From: an uncultured Clostridium sp.
GTDB lineage: Bacteria > Bacillota > Clostridia > TANB77 > CAG-508
Reading direction: 5' to 3'
DNA length: 8,058 nucleotides
NCBI GenBank assembly: GCA_947057875.1
Contig: CAMSEX010000053.1
Location: forward strand, 1 to 8,058
Part shown: piece after piece, positions 5,524-8,058 of the stretch
Position numbering within the stretch: the first letter of the stretch is position 1
How the letters are laid out: each line of letters opens with the position of its first letter
Notes under the pieces: model-generated
The model's database searches: none
The model's input: the letters and a program-made list of their open reading frames with translations, nothing else
What the model was told of the DNA's origin: nothing
Position numbers and translations under genes: made by a program

Positions 5524-5546
5524 GGGTTGGTGTTTTTCGCCAACCC
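5524..5546 (+). terminator. GC-rich hairpin between the dodecin gene and spoVAC (possible attenuator)
   Basis: GGGTTGGTG and CGCCAACCC pair over 9 bp, one a G-U, around a TTTTT loop. The stem is strong for this AT-rich DNA. It is followed by CTAATCTTTTG, a poor U tract, so termination would be partial at best. It sits just after the dodecin stop and before the spoVAC ribosome binding site. That arrangement would give more dodecin message than spoVA message, or protect the dodecin 3' end. Confidence 0.6.
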
Positions 5547-5570
5547 CTAATCTTTTGAAAGGAGCGTTTT

Positions 5571-6035
5571 ATGAAACCAATTAATAGTAAAGAAGAATAT
5601 GCCAAATACGTTGACCAAAAAACACCCAATTCGCCTATTCTAAAAAACTGCTTCAATGCTTTTTGGGTTGGTGGTTTGATTTGCGCTATTGGGCAAATCA
5701 TCTTTGAAATCTGCAAGACACGTGGTCTTGACGAAACAACTTCTTACACAATCGTATCCATTAGCCTTATTTTCATCAGTGCCTTTTTAACAGCTTTAAA
5801 TATCTTTAATAAAATCGGAAAATTTGCAGGCGCAGGTTCTCTAGTTCCTATTACAGGCTTTGCAAATTCCATTGTATCCCCTGCTATGGAATACAAATCA
5901 GAAGGTTATGTTATGGGTGTTGGTGCTAAAATGTTTACTGTTGCAGGCCCAGTACTCGTGTATGGAATTTCTAGCAGTATCATTATTGGTATTATTTACA
6001 TTATTTTTAATACGCAATCTATTACGTTAATATAA
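5571..6035 (+). CDS. spoVAC: Stage V sporulation protein AC
   Basis: An integral membrane protein of the SpoVA channel that takes dipicolinic acid into the forespore and releases it at germination. In B. subtilis SpoVAC is reported to act as a mechanosensitive channel. The 154-residue length is normal. After a hydrophilic start there are about four membrane segments (about 29-48, 58-80, 84-106 and 123-146). The family signature GAGSLVPITGFANSIVSPA (87-105) is followed by MEYKSEG. The same core recurs in the spoVAE product, since both belong to one SpoVA membrane family. GAAAGGAGCG precedes the ATG. The next gene follows after 16 bases. No spoVAA, spoVAB or spoVAF gene is present, as expected for clostridia. 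Confidence 0.97.
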   Translation: MKPINSKEEYAKYVDQKTPNSPILKNCFNAFWVGGLICAIGQIIFEICKTRGLDETTSYTIVSISLIFISAFLTALNIFNKIGKFAGAGSLVPITGFANSIVSPAMEYKSEGYVMGVGAKMFTVAGPVLVYGISSSIIIGIIYIIFNTQSITLI

Positions 6036-6051
6036 AAGAAAGGAGAAAATT

Positions 6052-7059
6052 ATGAAAAAAATAGGAAATCAATCTTACATGCTTTCAAATCCTGTTAATA
6101 TTCTGTCAACAGCCTGTATTGTTGGTCCAAAAGAAAAAAATGGTCCCTTAAATCCCTACTTTGACCAATGTTTAGAAGACGAATTTTGGGGCGAAAATAG
6201 TTGGGAAAAAGCCGAAAGTAAAATCATCAAAGAAACTGTCAACCTCGCAATTGCAAAATCTAAATTGCCTTCTAGCGATATTGATTTTTGTTTTGCAGGA
6301 GACTTGCTCAATCAATGTATTTCTTCTTCTTTTGGCCTTCGCGAATTAAATCTTCCATTTTTTGGCATATTTGGCGCTTGCTCTACCTTTGGAGAAGCCT
6401 TAACATTAGGTGCTATGACAATTGATGGCGATTTTGCAACCAATGTTGTATGTGCAGCTTCCAGTCATTTTTGTAGTGCTGAAAAACAATTTCGTTTTCC
6501 ACTTGAACTTGGTAACCAACGTGCGCCTTCTAGCCAATGGACTGTAACAGGTTCTGGGGCAGCCGTTCTTTCCAAAGATGGCGAAGGACCCTATATTACT
6601 GCCATCACACCCGGAAAAATCGTTGATATGGGAATTAAAGATGCCAATAACATGGGTGCCGCTATGGCAGGTGCCGCACAAGACACCCTTTTGTGCCACT
6701 TCAAAGATACTGGTCGAAATCCAAGTTATTATGACGCTATTTTTACAGGCGATTTAGGTCACATTGGCAAAGACATTTTAATTGATTTAATGGAAACAAA
6801 AGGTTACAACATAAAAGCAAATTATAATGATTGTGGTGTTTTGATTTTTGATAAAGAGCAACAAGACACACACAGCGGTGGTTCTGGTTGCGGTTGTAGT
6901 GCAAGTGTTTTTTGTGGCTTTATTTCTCATATGTTCAAAGAAGGCAAATACAAAAAAATTCTACTCATGCCAACAGGCGCCTTAATGAATTCTACAACTT
7001 CTCAACAGGGCGAATCTATACCCGGAATTGCTCACGCTGTTGCCATCGAAATGTCATAA
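6052..7059 (+). CDS. spoVAD: Stage V sporulation protein AD (dipicolinic acid-binding, thiolase fold)
   Basis: The soluble, membrane-associated SpoVA component, which binds dipicolinic acid and is needed for its uptake by the forespore. The 335 residues match the family length. The protein has a thiolase-like fold: FGACSTFGEAL (107-117) places Cys110 where thiolases carry the nucleophile. SSHFCSAEKQFRFPLE (137-152), QWTVTGSGAAVLS (162-174) and the Cys-rich GGSGCGCSASVF (276-287) are typical of SpoVAD. It is not expected to act as a thiolase. The start lies 8 bases after AAGGAG and 16 bases after spoVAC, so the two genes are cotranscribed. No frameshift or missing segment is seen. Confidence 0.98.
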   Translation: MKKIGNQSYMLSNPVNILSTACIVGPKEKNGPLNPYFDQCLEDEFWGENSWEKAESKIIKETVNLAIAKSKLPSSDIDFCFAGDLLNQCISSSFGLRELNLPFFGIFGACSTFGEALTLGAMTIDGDFATNVVCAASSHFCSAEKQFRFPLELGNQRAPSSQWTVTGSGAAVLSKDGEGPYITAITPGKIVDMGIKDANNMGAAMAGAAQDTLLCHFKDTGRNPSYYDAIFTGDLGHIGKDILIDLMETKGYNIKANYNDCGVLIFDKEQQDTHSGGSGCGCSASVFCGFISHMFKEGKYKKILLMPTGALMNSTTSQQGESIPGIAHAVAIEMS

Positions 7060-7080
7060 AAGCAAGAAAGGAGAAAAACA

Positions 7081-7449
7081 ATGGATTGGACAATGGTTTT
7101 AAAAGCATTTATTTTAGGCGGAATTATTTGCGTAATTGGTCAGATATTAATTGACAAAACAAAACTAACCCCAGCTCGTATTTTAGTCACTTTCGTAACA
7201 ACAGGTGTGATTTTAGGCGGACTTGGTTGGTATAAATATTTGATTAATTGGGCTGGTTGTGGTGCAACGGTTCCCCTTACTGGTTTTGGGAATTTGCTCG
7301 CAAAAGGCGCCATTGAAGATGTCAAAAGTAGTGGTTTACTTGGCGCTTTCTTAGGCGGAACAAAAGCCGCAGCAGGAGGTATTTCAGCAGCAATCTTCTT
7401 TGGTTATATTGCCTCTTTAATCTCAAAACCTAAAATTAAAAAACAATAA
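7081..7449 (+). CDS. spoVAE: Stage V sporulation protein AE (SpoVAEb type)
   Basis: A small integral membrane SpoVA protein, 122 residues, matching the short (AEb) form and not a fused AEa-AEb protein. Membrane segments are visible at about 6-24, 33-50, 57-76 and 86-115. The signature GCGATVPLTGFGNLLAKGA (59-77) parallels GAGSLVPITGFANSI of SpoVAC. GTKAAAGGISAAIFFGY (93-109) is the conserved C-terminal helix, and a lysine-rich end follows. It starts 21 bases after spoVAD behind AAAGGAG. It is the last gene of the cluster, with a terminator some 35 bases after its stop. Confidence 0.97.
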   Translation: MDWTMVLKAFILGGIICVIGQILIDKTKLTPARILVTFVTTGVILGGLGWYKYLINWAGCGATVPLTGFGNLLAKGAIEDVKSSGLLGAFLGGTKAAAGGISAAIFFGYIASLISKPKIKKQ

Positions 7450-7482
7450 AATGGGAAATCTTTTGATCTTTCCTAGTATAAC

Positions 7483-7522
7483 AAAAGTTGTCGAAACAAG
7501 TCGACAGCTTTTTTTCTTTTTT
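7483..7522 (+). terminator. Intrinsic terminator of the spoVA cluster
   Basis: A 12-bp stem (7483-7494 with 7501-7512, one G-U pair, 6-base loop) runs into a long T tract broken by one C and ending at 7522. A weaker, bulged hairpin (7452-7475) lies before it, right after the spoVAE stop. The main stem is nested in a larger inverted match: ACAAAAG/GTTGTCG (7481-7493) is mirrored by CGACAAC (7532-7538) and CTTTTGT (7547-7553). Confidence 0.92.
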
Positions 7523-7652
7523 ATAAAAATACGACAACCTTAACTACTTTTGTATTTTAATTCATTATTTAATAAATAAGTCAATCTATTTTATATTTTC
7601 AAATTATATTTTATTCATTATCTTCTTATAAAGATTTATAATCCAAACTTTC

Positions 7653-7668
7653 ACAACACGACTGTTGT
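7653..7668. promoter_or_regulatory. Inverted repeat ACAACA-N4-TGTTGT upstream of the XRE regulator (candidate operator)
   Basis: Two perfect 6-base arms flank CGAC. The site lies 75 bases before the regulator start, near where its promoter would begin. Small XRE proteins often bind such sites next to their own genes, so autoregulation is plausible but not shown. Confidence 0.4.
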
Positions 7669-7696
7669 AAATAAAAGATAAGCATTTTTTATATTT

Positions 7697-7702
7697 TATA
7701 AT
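7697..7702 (+). promoter_or_regulatory. TATAAT -10 candidate for the XRE regulator
   Basis: A perfect TATAAT lies 40 bases before the ATG, but no good -35 is present at 16-18 bases. TTGTAA at 7665-7670 is better spaced (19 bases) to TATATT at 7690-7695. Either could serve. Confidence 0.35.
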
Positions 7703-7742
7703 TATATTGTGCCTCAAGTATAAGTTATAAAGGAGAAAAATC

Positions 7743-7973
7743 ATGTATTTAAAAAGACTGAAAGAATTAAGAGAAGATCGCGATTTTAAGCAAGAAAAGA
7801 TTGCCACTTTCTTAGGAATGAAACAGCAACAATATTCAAGATATGAAATTGGCGTAAACGAAATTCCATTTGAATATGTTGTAAAATTAGCCCAATTTTA
7901 CGATGTTTCAATTGATTACATAGCAGAATTAACAGACCAACCAAAATCTTATTTACACGAAAAAAGTAGCTGA
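7743..7973 (+). CDS. XRE-family helix-turn-helix transcriptional regulator
   Basis: A 76-residue protein that is almost entirely one HTH domain of the Cro/C1 type. The first helix is LKRLKELREDRDF. The HTH pair is QEKIATFLGMKQQQYSRYEIG (17-37). The typical end of the domain is IPFEYVVKLAQFYDVSIDYI (41-60), with a short tail. There is no ligand or oligomerisation domain. AAAGGAG (7729-7735) decides the start. It has its own promoter region after the spoVA terminator and is followed by a hairpin in which its own stop codon lies. Its target cannot be told from sequence: the gene itself through the 7653 repeat, or the pilus palindrome, are guesses. Confidence 0.9.
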   Translation: MYLKRLKELREDRDFKQEKIATFLGMKQQQYSRYEIGVNEIPFEYVVKLAQFYDVSIDYIAELTDQPKSYLHEKSS

Positions 7974-7994
7974 GCTATCACGAATGGCTCAGCT
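7960..7994 (-). terminator. Intrinsic terminator reading leftwards at the right end
   Basis: AGCTGAGC (7968-7975) and GCTCAGCT (7987-7994) pair perfectly over 8 bp around an 11-base loop. On the minus strand the stem is followed by ACTTTTTT, a proper U tract. On the plus strand only TAAAAATT follows, so it works mainly for minus-strand transcripts coming from beyond the window. It overlaps the last codons of the XRE gene. Confidence 0.75.
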
Positions 7995-8056
7995 TAAAAA
8001 TTACCACTTTTCCTTTTCTGTACTTTACAAATTCGCTCATTAGAGATATAATAACT
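7994..8056 (-). CDS. Possible 3' end of a minus-strand gene cut by the window edge
   Basis: One minus-strand frame is open from the window edge to a TAA at 7994-7996, directly before the leftward terminator, as expected for a gene end. It reads 20 residues ending in KVQKRKSGNF, too few to identify. A second frame is also open to a TGA inside the hairpin. The terminator is the main support. Confidence 0.3.
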   Translation of the reverse strand, partial: SYYISNERICKVQKRKSGNF

Positions 8057-8058
8057 TT

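Larger units (their letters stand above)
7523..7742. other. AT-rich spacer without a gene
   Basis: The 220 bases between the spoVA terminator and the small regulator hold no credible ORF. A minus-strand frame across 7604-7807 runs into the regulator gene and has no good start. Apart from the inverted repeat and the -10-like box listed separately, I see only long A/T runs. Confidence 0.7.

Noticed and set aside
6406..6699. Minus-strand ORF of 97 codons inside spoVAD.
   Set aside because: It lies fully antisense to a highly conserved gene and has no start signals.
6052..7059. Acetyl-CoA acetyltransferase or ketoacyl synthase, from the thiolase-like fold and Cys110.
   Set aside because: The gene order between spoVAC and spoVAE and the SpoVAD-specific motifs identify it as SpoVAD, which is a dipicolinate-binding protein.
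7604..7807. Minus-strand ORF running from the spacer into the XRE gene.
   Set aside because: Its start lies inside the XRE gene without a ribosome binding site, and its composition is that of translated AT-rich DNA.

Overview
The window is AT-rich (roughly 30% GC by eye) and looks like a low-GC, endospore-forming Bacillota genome, most probably an uncultured or gut-type member of Clostridia. It carries a three-gene spoVAC-spoVAD-spoVAE cluster, as known in clostridia such as C. perfringens, and strong AGGAG-type ribosome binding sites. The pilin leaders are of the KGITLVALVVT type common in clostridial drafts. The first 46 bases are not genomic. They match the end of the Illumina P5 adapter, an 8-base index and the Read 1 primer site, so the real sequence starts at about 47.

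Left block, minus strand (59-4985): a type IV pilus operon. In transcription order it encodes a fused PilM-PilN protein (3348-4985), a PilO-like protein (2578-3351, 4-base ATGA overlap), and a single-pass membrane protein with a Thr/Asn-rich tail at the place where PilP would sit (2063-2563). Then come a 178-base leader with a possible 22-codon ORF and two hairpins, two tandem paralogous pilins (1438-1884 and 922-1377), a 13-bp hairpin, and a prepilin peptidase (59-835). The PilMN, PilO and third proteins would form the inner-membrane alignment subcomplex, the peptidase would mature the pilins, and the pilins would form the fibre. The motor ATPases (PilB, PilT) and the platform protein PilC are not in the window. 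Several parts depart from the canonical forms: both pilins lack Glu5, the peptidase has Glu where the second catalytic Asp is expected, and the actin-like loops of the PilM part are degenerate.

Middle (4986-5273): a divergent control region. It holds a good sigma-A-like promoter reading left into the pilus operon, with a 16-bp palindrome at the expected transcription start; a second extended -10 candidate; phased 11-bp repeats; and a candidate sigma-F/sigma-G promoter reading right.

Right block, plus strand (5274-7522): a dodecin-family small protein, a GC-rich hairpin, then spoVAC, spoVAD and spoVAE, closed by a strong intrinsic terminator. The SpoVA proteins move dipicolinic acid into the forespore and release it at germination. 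The dodecin gene at the head of this cluster is the least expected member.

Right end (7523-8058): an AT-rich spacer with an inverted repeat, a small stand-alone XRE-type regulator (7743-7973), and a terminator reading leftwards that implies a minus-strand gene running off the right edge.

I see no CRISPR array, transposase, rRNA or tRNA. I did not find a clearly new multi-gene system. The most promising unusual points are the non-canonical pilin and peptidase chemistry, the duplicated pilins with conserved heads and divergent tails, the PilP-position protein, and the dodecin-spoVA association.
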